Assembly (NCBI GenBank): GCA_016464825.1
Contig: JAEKNQ010000033.1
Span: forward strand, 1-64,000
Length of the DNA: 64,000 nucleotides
From: Candidatus Dormiibacter inghamiae
Lineage (GTDB): Bacteria; Chloroflexota; Dormibacteria; Dormibacterales; Dormibacteraceae
Direction of reading: 5' to 3'
Below are positions 62,945 through 64,000 of this stretch, in pieces. Under the pieces are notes generated by a model. The model had not been told where the DNA came from. It saw only the letters and a list, made by a program, of their open reading frames with translations, and ran no database searches. The stretch's first letter is position 1. Each line of letters starts with the position of its first letter. The position numbers and the translations under genes were made by a program.

Positions 62945-64000
<1,056 letters not shown>

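Overview
The window is GC-rich, densely packed bacterial chromosome. It reads as an aerobic heterotroph of a monoderm Terrabacteria lineage. Candidatus Dormibacterota or another Chloroflexota-like group fits best, but I infer this only from gene content: Suf with SufU, an HspR-like MerR regulator, an ECF42/DGPF pair, luciferase-like and PucR proteins, a DUF336 protein, and no sign of an outer membrane. Many genes have a TANNNT-like -10 hexamer 6-10 nt before the start codon. This indicates widespread leaderless transcription, and I used it to choose several starts.

Layout. 1-10 kb: end of a palindromic repeat, a luciferase-like/hemerythrin pair split by a one-base frameshift, two polyprenol-type glycosyltransferases, aconitase, a DGPF/ECF42 sigma pair and a small module of uncertain function. 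10-20 kb: a secreted protein, a leader-peptide-like locus, PucR regulator, EamA transporter, gltB, AlkD-like protein. 20-29 kb (minus): GT4 transferase, MerR and response regulators, the rplU-rpmA-obg-nadD::rsfS cluster, and upstream of it a four-gene cassette resembling the membrane arm of complex I / hydrogenase-4 but without the proton-pumping residues. 29-39 kb (minus): valS with a probable Val-codon leader peptide and attenuator, VOC protein, clpX, a free-standing ClpX-type zinc finger, clpP, tig, a class A PBP, a BON protein. 39-47 kb: the nine-gene operon sufR-C-B-D-Rieske-S-U-rhodanese-sufT, with a CAAC-N6-GTTG SufR site between divergent leaderless promoters. 47-54.5 kb: citrate synthase, lipoamide dehydrogenase, a fused alpha/beta 2-oxoacid dehydrogenase E1, E2 and an ACT protein. 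54.5-64 kb: small metabolic genes, two degraded genes, a MocR regulator, an MFS/agmatinase/FAD-oxidoreductase operon, cvpA and the start of parA.

Five copies of a 175-320 bp palindromic element (1-184, 28956-29131, 48527-48743, 52199-52408, 59236-59555) share a core but differ in arm sequence, and TA (once CA) flanks the ends seen. Removing two of them in silico rebuilds tight gltA-lpd and E1-E2 junctions. The elements, the pump-less complex I-like cassette, the valS leader and the SufR-controlled divergent locus are the observations most worth following.
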